Of a stretch of DNA of 64,000 nt, positions 42,880 to 55,910 are shown piece after piece. The stretch's first letter is position 1, and the number at the start of each line of letters is the position of its first letter. The DNA is from Halisarca cf. caerulea (lineage: Eukaryota; Porifera; Demospongiae; Chondrillida; Halisarcidae): assembly GCA_963170055.1 (NCBI GenBank), contig CAUJGJ010000185.1:4585275-4649274 (forward strand). The letters are read 5' to 3'. Under the pieces are notes generated by a model that made no database searches, was not told the DNA's origin, and saw only the letters and a list, made by a program, of their open reading frames with translations. Both the position numbers and the translations under genes were made by a program.

Positions 42880-45690
42880 GTTGCGGGCATATCTGTGTAG
42901 TGTTAAATATGCTGGTGTTAAGACCAATATTTGGCATTAGCACCACGCACATTCCCAGTGGAAGCACATTAAGTTTCTGTAGTGCTGTGGGCATATTTGT
43001 GTAGTGTTGGATAGGGTGGTTCTAAGACCAACATTTGTCAATAGCACCACGCACATTCCCAGTGGACACACATGAAGTTTCTGAAGTGCTGTGGGCGTAT
43101 TTGTGTAGTGTTGGATATGCTGGTGCTAATACCAATATTTGGCACTAGCACCACGCACATTGTCAGCGGATACACATGAAGTTTCTGAAGTGCTGTGGGC
43201 ATATTTATGTAGTGTTGGATATGGTGGTTCTAAGACCAATATTTGTCACTAGCACCACACACATTCCCAGTGGACACATGAAGTTTCTGAAGTGCATTGG
43301 GCGTATTTGTGTAGTGTTGGATATGCTGGTGCTAATGCCAATATTTGGCACTACCACCACGCACATTCCCAGTGGACACACATAAGATTTCTGAAGGGTT
43401 GTGGGCGTATTTGTGTAGTGTTAAATATGCTGGTGCTAATACTAACATTTGGCACTAGCACCACGCACATTCCCAGTGGACACACATGAAATTTCTGATC
43501 TTCTGTGGGCGTATTTGTGTAGTGTTGGGTACGCTGGTTCTAAGACCAATATTTGGTACTAGCACGACGCACATTTACAATGTATACACATGAAGACTCC
43601 GAAGTGTTGTGGGCATATCTGTGTAGTGATAAATATGCTGGTGTTAAGACCAATATTTGGCATTAGCACCACGCACATTCCCAGTGGAAGCACATTAAGT
43701 TTCTGTAGTGCTGTGGGCATATTTTTGCAGTGTTGGATATGGTTGTTCTAAGACCAATATTTGTCACTAGCACCACGCACATTCCCAGTGGACACACATG
43801 AAGTTTCTTAAGTGCTGTGGGCGTATTTGTGTAGTGTTGGATATGATGGTTCTAAAACCAAAATTTGGCACTACCAGCACGCACATTCCCAGTGGACACG
43901 CATGAAGTTTCTGAAGTGCTGTGGGCGTATTTGTGTACTATTGGATATGCTGATGTTAATACAAATATTTGGCACTAGCACCATGCACATTCAAAGTGGA
44001 CACACATGATGTTTCTGAAGTGCTGTGGGCGTATTTGTGTAGTGTTGGATACGCTGGTGCTAATACCAATATTTGGCACTAGCACCACGCACATTCAAAG
44101 TGGACACACATGAAGTTTCTGAAGAACTGTGGACGTATTTGTGTAGTGTTGGATATGGTGGTTCTAAGACTAATATTTGGTACTAGCACCACGCACATTC
44201 CTACACATGAAGTTTCTGAAGTGTTGCGGGCATATCTGTGTAGTGTTAAATATGCTGGTGTTAAGACCAATATTTGGCATTAGCACCACGCACATTCCCA
44301 GTGGAAGCACATTAAGTTTCTGTAGTGCTGTGGGCATATTTGTGTAGTGTTGGATAGGGTGGTTCTAAGACCAACATTTGTCAATAGCACCACGCACATT
44401 CCCAGTGGACACACATGAAGTTTCTGAAGTGCTGTGGGCGTATTTGTGTAGTGTTGGATATGCTGGTGCTAATACCAATATTTGGCACTAGCACCACGCA
44501 CATTGTCAGCGGATACACATGAAGTTTCTGAAGTGCTGTGGGCATATTTATGTAGTGTTGGATATGGTGGTTCTAAGACCAATATTTGTCACTAGCACCA
44601 CACACATTCCCAGTGGACACATGAAGTTTCTGAAGTGCATTGGGCGTATTTGTGTAGTGTTGGATATGCTGGTGCTAATGCCAATATTTGGCACTACCAC
44701 CACGCACATTCCCAGTGGACACACATAAGATTTCTGAAGGGTTGTGGGCGTATTTGTGTAGTGTTAAATATGCTGGTGCTAATACTAACATTTGGCACTA
44801 GCACCACGCACATTCCCAGTGGACACACATGAAATTTCTGATCTTCTGTGGGCGTATTTGTGTAGTGTTGGGTACGCTGGTTCTAAGACCAATATTTGGT
44901 ACTAGCACGACGCACATTTACAATGTATACACATGAAGACTCCGAAGTGTTGTGGGCATATCTGTGTAGTGATAAATATGCTGGTGTTAAGACCAATATT
45001 TGGCATTAGCACCACGCACATTCCCAGTGGAAGCACATTAAGTTTCTGTAGTGCTGTGGGCATATTTTTGCAGTGTTGGATATGGTTGTTCTAAGACCAA
45101 TATTTGTCACTAGCACCACGCACATTCCCAGTGGACACACATGAAGTTTCTTAAGTGCTGTGGGCGTATTTGTGTAGTGTTGGATATGATGGTTCTAAAA
45201 CCAAAATTTGGCACTACCAGCACGCACATTCCCAGTGGACACGCATGAAGTTTCTGAAGTGCTGTGGGCGTATTTGTGTACTATTGGATATGCTGATGTT
45301 AATACAAATATTTGGCACTAGCACCATGCACATTCAAAGTGGACACACATGATGTTTCTGAAGTGCTGTGGGCGTATTTGTGTAGTGTTGGATACGCTGG
45401 TGCTAATACCAATATTTGGCACTAGCACCACGCACATTCAAAGTGGACACACATGAAGTTTCTGAAGAACTGTGGACGTATTTGTGTAGTGTTGGATATG
45501 GTGGTTCTAAGACTAATATTTGGTACTAGCACCACGCACATTCCTACACATGAAGTTTCTGAAGTGTTGCGGGCATATCTGTGTAGTGTTAAATATGCTG
45601 GTGTTAAGACCAATATTTGGCATTAGCACCACGCACATTCCCAGTGGAAGCACATTAAGTTTCTGTAGTGCTGTGGGCATATTTGTGTAG
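42880..45690. repeat. 1,343-bp tandem higher-order repeat
   Basis: Two adjacent copies spaced exactly 1,343 bp apart: 43,176, 43,292, 43,812 and 44,079 map to 44,519, 44,635, 45,155 and 45,422. I see no differences in the parts I compared, and odd private variants (GGATAGGGTGG, ACATTTACAATGTATAC, TGCAGTGTTGG) are shared. This is a very recent duplication, or possibly an assembly artefact. Confidence 0.9.
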
Positions 45691-48559
45691 TGTTGGATAT
45701 GGTGGTTCTAAGACCAACATTTGTGAATAGCACCACGCACATTCCCAGTGGACACACATGAAGTTTCTGAAGTGCTGTGGGTGTATTTGTGTAGTGTTGG
45801 ATATGCTGGTGCTAATGCCAATATTTGGCACTACCACCACGCACATTCCCAGTGGACACACATGAGGTTTCTGAAATGTTGTGGGCGCATTTGTGTAGTG
45901 TTAAATATGCTGGTGCTAATACCAATATTTGGCACTAGCACCACGCACATTCCCAGTGAACACACATGAAATTTCTGATCTTCTGTGGGCGTATTTGTGT
46001 AGTGTTGGGTACGCTGGTTCTAAGACCAATATTTGGTACTAGCACGACGTGCATTTACAGTGGATACAAATGAAGACTCCGAAGTGTTGTGGGCATATCT
46101 GTGTGGTGATAAATATGCTGGTGTTAAGACCAATATTTGGCACTAGCACCACGCACATTCTCACACATGAAGTTTCTGAAGTGTTGGACTTAGAACCACC
46201 ATATCCAACACTACACAAATATTCCCACAGCACTTCAGAAACCTCATGTGTGTCCACTTGGAATGTGCATGGTGCTAGTACCAAATATTGGTCTTAGAAC
46301 CACCATTTCCAACACTACACAAATACGCCCACAGCACTTCAGCAACTTCATGTGTGTCAACTGGGAATGTGCATGGTACTAGTGCCAAATATTGGTCTTA
46401 ACACTAGCATATTTAACACTACACAGATACGCCCACAACACTTCAGAAACTTCATGTGTGTCCACTAGGAATGTGTGGTGCTTGTGCCAAGTATTGGTCT
46501 AATCACCAGCATATTCAACACTACACAAATACGCCCACATCACTTCAGAAACTTCATGTGTATCCACTGAAAATGTTCGTGGTGCTATTGCCAAATATAG
46601 GTCTTAGAACCAACATATCCAACAGTACACAAATACGCCCACAGCACTTCAGAAACTTCATGTGTGTCCACTGGGAATGGGCGTGGTGCTAGTGCCAAAT
46701 ATTGGTTTTAACACCAGCATATTTAACACTACACACATACGCCCACAACACTTCAGAAACTTCATGTGCGTACACTGGGAATGTGCGTGGTGGAAGTGCC
46801 AAATACTAGTATTTATACAAGCATATCTAATACTATACAAATACGCCCACACCACTTCAGAAACTTCATGCGTGTCCACTGGGAATGTGCGTGGTGCTAG
46901 TAAAATATATTGGTCTTAGAACCACCATATCCAACACTACAGTAATACGCCCACAGTACTTCAGAAACGTCATGTGTATCCACTTTAAATGTTCGTGGTG
47001 CTAGTACCAAATATTGGTTATTGACACCAGCGTATCCAACACTACACAAATACACCCACAGCACTTCAGAAACTTCATGTGTGTCCACTGGGAATGTGCG
47101 TGGTGCTAGTGCCAAATATAGGTCTTAGAACCACCATATCCAACACTACACAAATACGCCCACAGCACTTCAGTAACTTCATGCGTGTCCACTGGGAATG
47201 TGCGTGGTGCTAGTGCCAAGTATTGGTCTAATCACCAGCATATTCAACACTACACAAATACGCCCACAGAACTTCAGAAACTTCATGTGTATCCACTGAC
47301 ATTCTGCGTGGTGCTAGTACCAAATATTGGTTTTAGAACCACCATATCCAACACTACACAAATATGCCCACATTACTTCAGAAACTTCATATGTGTCCAC
47401 TGGGAATGTGCGTGGTGCTAGTGCCAAATATTGGTATCAGCAAAAGCATATTCAACACTACACAGATACGCCTAGAACACTTCAGAAACTTCATGTGTGT
47501 CCACTGGGAATGTGCGTGGTGCTAGTGCCAAGTATTGGTCTAATCACCATCATATTCAACACTACACAAATACGCCCACAACACTTCAGAAACTTCATGT
47601 GTATCCACTGACAATGTGCGTGGTGCTAGTACCAAATATTGGTCTTAGAAGCACCATATCCAACACCACACAAATACGCCCACAGCTCTTCAGAAACCTC
47701 ATGTGTGTCCACTGGGAATGTTCGTGGTCCTAGTGCGAAATGTGGGTATTAGCACCAGCATATCCAACACTACACAAATACGCCCACAGCACTTCAGAAA
47801 CTTCATGTGTGTCCACTGGGAATATGCGTGATGCTAGTACCAAATATTGGTCTTAGAACAACCATATCCAACACTACACAAATACGCCCACAGCTCTTCT
47901 GAAACCTCATGTGTGTCTACTGGGAATGTGCGTGGTGCTAGTGCCAAATATTGGTCTTAACACCAGCATATTTAACACTACACAGATATGCCCGCAACAC
48001 TTCAGAAACTTCATGTGTGGGAATGTGCGTGGTGCTAGTACCAAATATTAGTCTTAGAACCACCATATCCAACAGTACACAAATACGCCCACAGTACTTC
48101 AGAAACTTTATGCTTGTCTACTGGGAATGTGCGTGGTGCTAGTGCCAAATAGTGGTATTAGCACCAGCATATCGAACACTAAACATATACGCCCACAGCA
48201 CTTCAGAAACTTCATGTGTGTCGACTGGAAATGTGCGTGGTATTAGTGCTAAATATTGGTATTTGCACCAGCATATCCAACACTACACAGATACGCCCAC
48301 AGCACTTCAGAAACTTCATGTGTGTCCACTGGGAATGTGGGTAGCACTAGTGCCAAATATTAGTCTTAGAACCAACATATCCAACACTACACAAATACGC
48401 CCAGAGTACTTCAGAAACTTTATGTGTGTCCACTGGGAATGTGCGTGGTGCTAGTGCCAAATATTGGTATTAGCACCAGCGTATCCAACACTACACAGAT
48501 ACGCCCACAGCACTTCAGAAACTTCATGTGTGTCCACTGGGAATGTGCGTGGTGCTAGT

Positions 48560-49803
48560 GCCAAATATTGGTATTAGCACCAGCGTATCCAACACTACAC
48601 AGATACGCCCACAGCACTTCAGAAACTTCATGCGTGTCCACTGGGAATGTGCGTGGTGCTAGTGCCAAATATTTGTATTAACACAAGCATATCCAATGCT
48701 ACACAGATACGCCCACAGCACTTCAGAAAATTCATGCATATCCACTGGGAATGTGCGTGTTGCTAGTACCAAATATTGGTGTTTGAACCACCATATCCAA
48801 CACTACACAAATATGCCCACAGCGCTTAAGAAACTTCATGTGTGTCCACTGTAAATGTTCGTGGTGCTAGTGCCAAATATTATTATTAGGACCAGCATAT
48901 CCAACACTACACAGATGCGCCCACAGCACTTCAGAAACTTTATGTGTGTCCACTGGGAATGTGCGTGGTGCTAGTGCCAAATATTGGTATTAGCACCAAC
49001 ATATCCAACAGTATACAAATACGCCCACAGTACTTCAGAAACTTCATGCATGTTTACTGGGAGTGTGCGTGGTGTTAGTGCCAAATATTGGTATTAGCAC
49101 CAGCATATCCAACACTACACAAATACGCCCACAGTAGTTCAGAAACTTAATGTGTGTCCACTGGGAATGTGCGTGGTGCTAGTGCCAAATATTGGTATTA
49201 GCACCAGCGTATCCAACACTACACAGATACGCCCACAGCACTTCAGAAACTTCATGCGTGTCCACTGGGAATGTGCGTGGTGCTAGTGCCAAATATTTGT
49301 ATTAACACAAGCATATCCAATGCTACACAGATACGCCCACAGCACTTCAGAAAATTCATGCATATCCACTGGGAATGTGCGTGTTGCTAGTACCAAATAT
49401 TGGTGTTTGAACCACCATATCCAACACTACACAAATATGCCCACAGCGCTTAAGAAACTTCATGTGTGTCCACTGTAAATGTTCGTGGTGCTAGTGCCAA
49501 ATATTATTATTAGGACCAGCATATCCAACACTACACAGATGCGCCCACAGCACTTCAGAAACTTTATGTGTGTCCACTGGGAATGTGCGTGGTGCTAGTG
49601 CCAAATATTGGTATTAGCACCAACATATCCAACAGTATACAAATACGCCCACAGTACTTCAGAAACTTCATGCATGTTTACTGGGAGTGTGCGTGGTGTT
49701 AGTGCCAAATATTGGTATTAGCACCAGCATATCCAACACTACACAAATACGCCCACAGTAGTTCAGAAACTTAATGTGTGTCCACTGGGAATGTGCGTGG
49801 TGC
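48560..49803. repeat. 624-bp tandem repeat in inverted array
   Basis: Within the inverted array a six-monomer block is duplicated in tandem. The rare GCGTGTTGCTAGTACC variant at 48,755 recurs 624 bp later, and the TTGTATTAACACAAGC and TTATTATTAGGACC monomers follow in the same order in both copies. 624 is 6 x 104, so the block holds six full-length monomers. Confidence 0.85.
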
Positions 49804-50514
49804 TAATACCAAATATTGGTCTTAACACCAGCATATTTAACACTACACAGATATGCCCGCAACACTTCAGAAACTTCATGTGTGGGAATGTGCGTGGTGC
49901 TAGTACCAAATATTAGTCTTAGAACCACCATATCCAACAGTACACAAATACGCCCACAGTACTTCAGAAACTTCATGCGTGTCTACTGGGAATGTGCGTG
50001 GTGCTAGTGCCAAGTATTGGTATTAGCACCAGCATATCATACACTACACAGATACGCCCACAGCACTTCAGAAACTTCATGTGTGTCCACTGGGAATGTG
50101 CGTGGTGCTAGTGCCAAATATAGGTCTTAGAACCACCATATCCAACGCTACACAAATACGCCCACAGCTCTTCAGAAACCTTATGTGTGTCCACTGGGAA
50201 TGTGCGTGGTGCTAGTGCCGAATATTGGCATTAGCACGAGCATATCCAACACTACACAGATACGCCCACAACACTTCAAAAACTTCATGTGTGTCCACTT
50301 TGAATGTACGTGGTGCTAATGCCAAATATTTGTATTAGCACCAGCATATCCAACACTACACAAATACGCCCACAGCACTTCAGAAACTTCATGTGTGTCC
50401 ACTGGGAATGTGCGTGGTGCTAGTGACAAATATTGGTCTAAGAACCACCATATCCAACACTACACAAATATGCCCACAGCAGTACAAAAACTTAATGTGC
50501 TTCCACTGGGAATG

Positions 50515-52790
50515 TGCGTGGTACTAATGCCAAACATTGGTCTTAACACCAGCATATTTAACACTACACAGATATGCCCGCAATACTTCAGAAACTTCAT
50601 GTGTGGGAATGTGCGTGGAGCTAGTACCAAATATTAGTCTTAGAACCACCATATCCAACACTACACAAATATGCCCACAGCACTACAGAAACTTAATGTG
50701 CTTCCACTGGGAATGTGCGTGGTGCTAATGCCGAATATTGGTCTTAACACCAGCATATTTAACACTACTCAGATATGCCCGCAACACTTCAGAAACTTTG
50801 TGTGTGTCCACTTTGAATGTGCGTGGTGCTAGTGCCAAATATTTGTATTAGCTCCAGCATATCCAATAGTACACAAATACGCCCACAGCAATTCAGAAAC
50901 TTCATGTGTGTCCACTGGGAATGTGCGTGGTGCTAGTGCCAAATATTGGTATTAGCAAAAGCATATTCAACACTACACAGATACGCCTACAACACTTCAG
51001 AAACTTCATGTGTGTCCACTGGGAATGTGCGTGGTGCTAGTACCAAATATTGGTCTTAGAAGCACCATATCCATCACCACACAAATACGCCCACAGCTCT
51101 TCAGAAACCTCATGTGTGTCCACTGGGAATGTTCGTGGTCCTAGTGCGAAATGTTGGTATTAGCACCACCATGTCCAACACTACACAAATACGCCCACAG
51201 CACTTCAGAAACTTCATGTGTGTCCCCTGGGAATGTGCGTGGTGCTAATGCCAAATGTTGGTCTTAACACCAGCATATTCAACACTACACAAATACGCCC
51301 ACAGCACTTCAGAAACCTCATGTGTATCCACTGGGAATGTGCGTGGTGCTAGTGCCAAATATTATTATTAGGACTAGCATATCCAACACTACACGGATAC
51401 GCCCACAGCACTTCAGAAACTTCATGTGTGTCCACTGGGAATGTGCGTGATGCTAGTACCAAATATTGGTCTTAGAACAACCATATCCAACACTACACAA
51501 ATACGCCCACAGCTCTTCTGAAACCTCATGTGTGTCTACTGGGAATGTGCCTGGCGCTAGTGCCTAATATTGGCATTAGCACCAGCATATCCAACACTAT
51601 ACAAATACGCCCACAGCACTTCAGAAACTTCATGTGTGTCCACTGGGAATGTGCGTGGTACTAATGCCAAACATTGGTCTTAACACCAGCATATTTAACA
51701 CTACACAGATATGCCCGCAATACTTCAGAAACTTCATGTAAGGGAATGTGCGTGGAGCTAGTACCAAATATTAGTCTTAGAACCACCATATCCAACACTA
51801 CACAAATATGCCCACAGCACTACAGAAACTTAATGTGCTTCCACTGGGAATGTGTGTGGTGCTAATGCCGAATATTGGTCTTAACACCAGCATATTTAAC
51901 ACTACTCAGATATGCCCGCAACACTTCAGAAACTTTGTGTGTGTCCACTTTGAATGTGCGTGGTGCTAGTGCCAAATATTTGTATTAGCTCCAGCATATC
52001 CAATAGTACACAAATACGCCCACAGCAATTCAGAAACTTCATGTGTGTCCACTGGGAATGTGCGTGGTGCTAGTGCCAAATATTGGTATTAGCAAAAGCA
52101 TATTCAACACTACACAGATACGCCTACAACACTTCAGAAACTTCATGTGTGTCCACTGGGAATGTGCGTGGTGCTAGTACCAAATATTGGTCTTAGAAGC
52201 ACCATATCCATCACCACACAAATACGCCCACAGCTCTTCAGAAACCTCATGTGTGTCCACTGGGAATGTTCGTGGTCCTAGTGCGAAATGTTGGTATTAG
52301 CACCACCATGTCCAACACTACACAAATACGCCCACAGCACTTCAGAAACTTCATGTGTGTCCCCTGGGAATGTGCGTGGTGCTAATGCCAAATGTTGGTC
52401 TTAACACCAGCATATTCAACACTACACAAATACGCCCACAGCACTTCAGAAACCTCATGTGTATCCACTGGGAATGTGCGTGGTGCTAGTGCCAAATATT
52501 ATTATTAGGACTAGCATATCCAACACTACACGGATACGCCCACAGCACTTCAGAAACTTCATGTGTGTCCACTGGGAATGTGCGTGATGCTAGTACCAAA
52601 TATTGGTCTTAGAACAACCATATCCAACACTACACAAATACGCCCACAGCTCTTCTGAAACCTCATGTGTGTCTACTGGGAATGTGCGTGGCGCTAGTGC
52701 CTAATATTGGCATTAGCACCAGCATATCCAACACTATACAAATACGCCCACAGCACTTCAGAAACTTCATGTGTGTCCACTGGGAATGTG
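50515..52790. repeat. ~1,137-bp tandem repeat in inverted array
   Basis: Two adjacent copies in the inverted array. The ACCAGCATATTTAACAC monomer near 50,537 recurs near 51,674. The rare variants AGCACCATATCCATCACC and ACTACTCAGATATGCCC occur in both copies. Small differences (GTGTGGGAATG versus GTAAGGGAATG; GTGCCTGGCGC versus GTGCGTGGCGC) show that the copies have begun to diverge. Confidence 0.85.
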
Positions 52791-54029
52791 CGTGGTGCTA
52801 GTGATAAATATTGGTCTTAGAACCACCATATCCAACACTACACAAATATGCCCACAGCACTTCAGAAACTTAATGTGCTTCCACTGGGAATGTGCGTGGT
52901 GCTAATGCCGAATATTGGTCTTAACACCAGCATATTTAACACTACACAGATATGCCCGCAACACTTCAGAAACTTCATGTGTGGGAATGTGCGTGGTTCT
53001 AGTACCAAATATTAGTCTTAGAACCACCATATCCAACAGTACACAAATACGCCCACAGTACTTCAGAAACTTTATGCGTGTCTACTGGGAATGTGCGTGG
53101 TGCTAGTGCCAAATATTGGTATTAGCACCAGCGTATCCAACACTACACAAATACGCCCACAGTACTTCAGAAACTTCATGTGTGTCGACTGGAAATGTGT
53201 GTGGTATTAGTGCCAAATATTGGTATTAGCACCAGCATATCCAACACTACACAGATACGCCCACAGCACTTCAGAAACTTCATGTGTGTCCACTGGGAAT
53301 GTGCGTGGCACTAGTGCCAAATATTAGTCTTAGAACCAACATATCCAACACTACACAAATATGCCCAGAGTACTTCAGAAACTTTATGTGTGTCCACTGG
53401 GAATGTGCGTGGTGCTAGTGCCAAATATTGGTATTAGCACCAGCGTATCCAACACTACACAGATACGCCCACAGCACTTCAGAAACTTCATGTGTGTCCA
53501 CTGGGAATGAGCGTGGTGCTAGTGCCAAATATTTGTATTAACACAAGTATATCCAATGCTACACAGATACGCTCACAGCACTTCAGAAACTTCATGCATA
53601 TCCACTAGGAATGTGCGTGGTGCTAGTACCAAATATTGGTGTTTGAACCACCATAACCAACACTACACAAATATGCCCACAGTGCTTAAGAAACTTCATG
53701 TGTGTCCACTGTAAATGTTCGTGGTGCTATTGCCAAATATTATTATTAGGACCAGCATATCCAACACTACACAGATGCGCCCACAGCACTTCAGAAACTT
53801 AATGTGTGTCCACTGGGAATGTGCGTGGTGCTAGTGCCAAATATTGGTCTTAGAACCACCATATCCAACACTACACAAATATGCCCACAGCACTTCAGAA
53901 ACTTCATGTGTGTCCACTGGGAATGAGCGTGGTGCTAGTGCCAAATATTGGTATTAGCACCTGCATAACCAACACTACACAAATATATAGGAGGTAATGC
54001 TGATGGATATTGAACTAACGATCATTTTG

Positions 54030-54673
54030 TAGCTCAGGTGCAAAATGTAGCAAAGATAGTAAATTTTCAATACCCAGAGGAATGTTTTGATGTAGTTTGG
54101 ACATTTGATCGGTCTAGCAACCATAGAGCATATGCAAAAGGTGCCTTATTAGCACATAAAATGAATGTACATCCAGGGGGATCATACATGCAAGATGAGG
54201 AATTCACCTATAGTTGTAAATGGAATACCTAAGATACAGCACATGCAAGATGAACGCGGTACACCAAAGGGACTGAAGAGGGTACTGGAGGAGCGAGGAG
54301 TAAATACACATGGAATGAAGAAAGAGGACATGATAAGGGAGTTAAACACATTTGAAGATTTTAAAAATGAAAAAATTAAGGGTGGCGAGGGAGATTGCAA
54401 GGCACGGACACAGAATATTATTTATTCCAGCATTTCATCCTGAACTTAATCCTATAGAGCGAGTATGGGGATTAGCCAAAGCATATGCTAGGGAACACTG
54501 TGACTATACGAATTAGAGGACTACAAAATATAATCACACCAGCATTTAACAATGTAACACTAGACAACATAAGGAAATATTTTCGTAAAAGCAGAGACTA
54601 CATGCGAGCATATACAAATGAAGAAGCATACAGTAGTCACAGGAAGGTGTCAGAGTTGGAGAGTAGGGTATAA
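54030..54673 (+). pseudogene. Decayed DDE transposase, 5' truncated
   Basis: Catalytic-domain remnant of a DDE-superfamily transposase of a Tc1/mariner-related type found in invertebrate and fungal genomes. Visible blocks in order: VWTFDRSSNHRAYAKG (second catalytic Asp region, FDxSS), GTPKGLKRVLEERGVNTHGM, HPELNPIERVWGLAKAYA (catalytic Glu region), CDYT, then DNIRKYFRKSRDYMRAY near the C terminus, ending in TAA at 54,671. These blocks lie in successive frames, so at least three frameshifts (about 54,200-54,240, 54,400-54,430 and ~54,510) and an internal stop disrupt the gene. The N-terminal DNA-binding region and the first catalytic Asp are absent: coding similarity begins ~40 bp right of the satellite edge. 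It is a dead fossil. I could not find terminal inverted repeats for it. Confidence 0.85.
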
Positions 54674-54679
54674 CGTGAC

Positions 54680-55440
54680 ATTTAGCATGACTGAGATAGT
54701 GTATTTTGATTTACTTTGACTATGTATTAATGATATGCGTATATTTAAATATTTATTATAACTGAGACATCAAATTTCTCCATGTGTGACTTCTTTTTCC
54801 ATAAAAACCCAATGTACGTTTGTAGGTATTGTATTGTACTTCATATTAAAAACATTCATTCCATTCCACTGATAATGTGTGAGGTGAAGTCTTTTGTGGG
54901 AGTATTTCACGCATGTATATTATATTGACTCGTATTCAAGTTTGAAGCAAGGTTTTCAAAAAATTGCCTCCGCTTAATTGTAGAGGATTATAAGTAGTTT
55001 TCTAATATTAATAGAAAAACTAAAAGTTTACAATGACTTCAGACTTTTCTTATAAAGTTTGCATTCTTGTGGTTTCTTGAGAATGTTGTCCATTGCGCAA
55101 TCAGGAGTTACCATGGTAACCATTTTGTCATAAAATTTGAAAATATAACCTATTTTGCATCCTTGTGTAAAATTTCAGGGTTGTACACCCAACCAAATTT
55201 GAATTTGACCCATTCAAAAATTCCCCCCATTACAACCCACAGTGGCCATTTCAACACAAACGCACTATACCTACCTAGTAACCTCATTTAATTATCCAAC
55301 ACTTGAGCTCAGTTGTAGACCCCCATCACTAAACTGTAAACAATTTTACCTGATTTGTCCAACACCTGGTTTATCTGACACTCAATATACAGCTGTAGGG
55401 TACAGATGCCATCAAACGAGATTCCACACTTATATTGTGT
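54680..55440. other. AT-rich non-coding stretch
   Basis: No coding region, RNA gene or convincing splice-bounded exon was seen on either strand. The left part may be 3' non-coding sequence of the transposase relic. Two short satellite-like words occur at 54,865-54,886 and 54,895-54,907 (see findings). The GGTTACCATGGTAACC-like word near 55,109 is a small palindrome (TTACCATGGTAA). Confidence 0.5.
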
Positions 55441-55446
55441 ATATAC

Positions 55447-55510
55447 AGTCAAACCTCAGTATAACAAACCCCCTCGGGACCGCTGAAAAGGTTCACTTAT
55501 ATATTATAAT
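55447..55510 (+). mobile_element. Solitary pogo/Tigger-like terminal repeat
   Basis: ACAGTCAAACCTCAGTATAA followed by a CCCCTCGGGACCGCTG-type segment resembles the terminal inverted repeats of pogo/Tigger elements (TA-flanked, CAGTnnAACCTC). I found no matching right end nearby, so this is at most a fragment. The surrounding 55,500-55,900 is AT-rich with no other feature. Confidence 0.45.
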
Positions 55511-55903
55511 AATATCCAGTGCTAATGCTTATATATAATATTATATAGTTGGGGTCATAGTAGATGCCACATTATATAAACACTTTGCAATGTAGTACTA
55601 ACACCACAATACCATGCTGCAGTAAATTAATGTACTATTATTGTATAAACACTCAATCATAATAAATTCATAGTACAAAATTTGTATAATTTTATAACAT
55701 ATGTACAGTAATTTACATTATGTACATCAGATTCTGGTTATTCAGTGAAGTGCAGACACAGGCAATTAGTCTGAAGATGGTTCTTATGGACCTTAGTGAT
55801 GCTGTTCTTCTTCCTGTACATATGTGAGTGATAATGTTATGTTATAATTACTATTCCAGATATGTTCCCAAAGCACAGTTTTGATAGCCTTGGCCGTTGT
55901 GTA

Positions 55904-55910
<7 letters not shown>

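Larger units (their letters stand above)
1..46185 (+). repeat. ~104-bp satellite array, polarity 1
   Basis: Tandem array of a ~104-bp monomer, about 445 copies, continuing past the left edge. Diagnostic words recurring once per monomer are GTGGACACACATGAAG, GCTGTGGGCGTATTTGTGTA and CACCACGCACATTC. The spacing was checked directly: the CCCAGTGG word at 728 recurs at 832. Length variants occur: ~97 bp where 7 bases between the CCC and the ACACATGAAG word are missing, ~102 bp where the CA before TGAAG is lost, and about +6 bp where GAGCAC is added. Monomers fall into several sub-types by their central segment (GGTGCTAATACC, GGTTCTAAGACC, GGTGTTAAGACC, GGTGATTAGACC), and these are arranged in higher-order blocks. 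No gene, RNA gene or unique sequence interrupts the array. I do not recognise the satellite family. Long open frames here are repeat artefacts. Confidence 0.97.
46186..53986 (-). repeat. Same ~104-bp satellite, inverted polarity
   Basis: From ~46,186 every monomer reads as the reverse complement of the left array (words such as GGGAATGTGCGTGGTGCTAG and CCCACAGCACTTCAGAAAC). The junction lies within GAAGTGTTGGACTTAGAACC: the left half is forward-type and the right half is inverted, sharing a few bases (TTGG). About 75 monomers follow. They look more mixed in sub-type than those in the left core, as expected towards an array edge. The array ends inside a monomer at about 53,986, where ACTACACAAATA runs into non-satellite TATAGGAGG. 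Confidence 0.96.

Noticed and set aside
276..53106. Dozens of 60-315-codon open frames on both strands within the satellite
   Set aside because: They are repeated translations of the same monomer in rotating frames, on both strands at once, with ends set by the recurrent CTAG or by indels. No start context, domain or codon signature suggests genes.
1..53986. CRISPR-like regular direct repeats
   Set aside because: The whole ~104-bp unit repeats, with no unique spacers and no cas genes; the DNA is eukaryotic.
1..53986. CENP-B box in the monomer
   Set aside because: No word resembling TTCGnnnnAnnCGGG was seen in any monomer type, so a centromeric role cannot be argued from that motif.
54182..54400. 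72-codon minus-strand frame across the transposase relic
   Set aside because: Antisense to recognisable transposase sequence; no features of its own.
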